Of a stretch of DNA of 64,000 bases, positions 63,699 to 64,000 are shown piece after piece (position 1 is the first letter of the stretch; each line of letters starts with the position of its first letter). The stretch is from Lasioglossum baleicum (lineage: Eukaryota; Arthropoda; Insecta; Hymenoptera; Halictidae), in the NCBI RefSeq assembly GCF_051020765.1, contig NW_027469099.1:1-64000 (forward strand), written 5' to 3'. Below the pieces are notes generated by a model that had not been told where the DNA came from, did no database searches, and was given only the letters and a program-made list of their open reading frames with translations. Both the position numbers and the translations under genes were made by a program.

Positions 63699-64000
63699 CT
63701 GGCACTGGGAGGATCGCAGTGCCACCACTGCGAGGAGGCCCAGGACTCTGCGCGGCATACGCTGGACGAATGTCCAGCGTGGTCGGCACCGCGCAGAGAC
63801 CTAAGGGACGTTATTGGGATGGACCTCTCGTTGCCGGTCGTGGTCAGACCACATGATCGGCAGCGAGAGGTCAAGAGCAGCGTTTGCCTCCTTCTGCGAG
63901 ATTGTGATAACGCAGAAGGAGGCAGCGGAGAGGGAGAGGAAAGCTGACCCCCTCTACGCCAGGAGGCTAACATCGGCGGGGCAACCCCGACGAGTCCGAC
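63699..64000 (+). pseudogene. Zinc-finger tail relic, frameshifted, cut by the window end
   Basis: This is a copy of 59842-60193 at an offset of 3857 bp, with the inserted A near 63847. The Arg-rich tail and the stop lie beyond the window. Confidence 0.7.

Larger units (their letters stand above)
1..64000 (+). repeat. Tandem satellite array, about 964-bp unit, 66 units
   Basis: The same unit recurs without a break. Taking the ATG before GACCTGCCGG (TTGCCGG in some) as the phase, units start at 235, 1200, 2167, 3131, 4093, 5058, 6022, 6985, 7950, 8914, 9876, 10841, 11805, 12770, 13733, 14696, 15659, 16623, 17587, 18550, 19515, 20479, 21442, 22405, 23370, 24335, 25298, 26262, 27226, 28191, 29156, 30121, 31084, 32048, 33012, 33975, 34941, 35904, 36867, 37830, 38794, 39757, 40721, 41686, 42941, 43902, 44865, 45829, 46791, 47754, 48720, 49683, 50648, 51612, 52577, 53543, 54506, 55472, 56437, 57400, 58366, 59332, 60297, 61260, 62223 and 63189. 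Spacing is 962-967 bp, except 1255 bp where a SINE is inserted. All units have the same orientation. Differences are mostly point substitutions and 1-bp indels. The first 234 and last 812 bases are partial units. A centromeric, pericentromeric or subtelomeric location is possible but not shown by the sequence. Confidence 0.98.

Noticed and set aside
1..64000. CRISPR array or bacterial repeat
   Set aside because: The repeat unit is about 964 bp with no short repeats and unique spacers, no cas genes, and it holds eukaryotic retrotransposon sequence.
1..64000. Telomeric repeat array or telomere-specific retrotransposon array
   Set aside because: No run of TTAGG or similar short telomeric repeat is present between units. 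The occasional CCTAA is isolated.

Overview
The whole 64 kb window is one head-to-tail satellite array. A unit of about 964 bp repeats 66 times on the + strand. Both window ends fall inside a unit, so the array continues in both directions. I see no single-copy gene, no intact transposon and no bacterial-type gene organisation. The organism is most likely an arthropod, probably an insect. Three things suggest this: the unit carries the C-terminal end of an R1/Jockey-type non-LTR retrotransposon ORF2, one unit is interrupted by a 5S-rRNA-derived SINE, and CpG is not depleted in the GC-rich part. The species cannot be named from the sequence.

Each unit has the same parts, here with the numbering of the unit at 2167-3130. 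First comes a T-rich core of about 290 bp (about 2158-2447), flanked by short GC-rich inverted arms. Next is a G-rich run with a G-quadruplex pattern (2448-2469), then an 18-bp hairpin (2463-2504). About 170 bp of mixed sequence follows, including TATAAAAA and an alternating purine-pyrimidine ATGCATGCGCATA. Then comes a 116-codon open frame (2677-3027) coding for a retrotransposon zinc-finger tail, whose stop codon lies in the loop of a GC hairpin (3007-3043). A GC-rich stretch leads into the next unit.

The units are not equally related. From about 0.6 to 12 kb the array is two near-identical blocks of six units (offset about 5.78 kb). From 12 to 36 kb it is a mosaic of blocks copied at offsets of 4.8, 5.8, 6.7, 11.6, 15.4 and 17.35 kb. 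From 37 to 46 kb a five-unit pattern surrounds the SINE-bearing unit. From 47 to 64 kb two-, three-, four- and eight-unit offsets dominate and new variants appear, including a one-base insertion that breaks the zinc-finger frame. This is the pattern expected from repeated unequal exchange and gene conversion.

The only non-satellite DNA is 41746-42020: a 275-bp minus-strand SINE with a 5S-rRNA-like head, bounded by 17-bp target-site duplications. No genes act together here. The interest lies in how a retrotransposon tail became a large satellite, in its DNA-structure motifs, and in the SINE.
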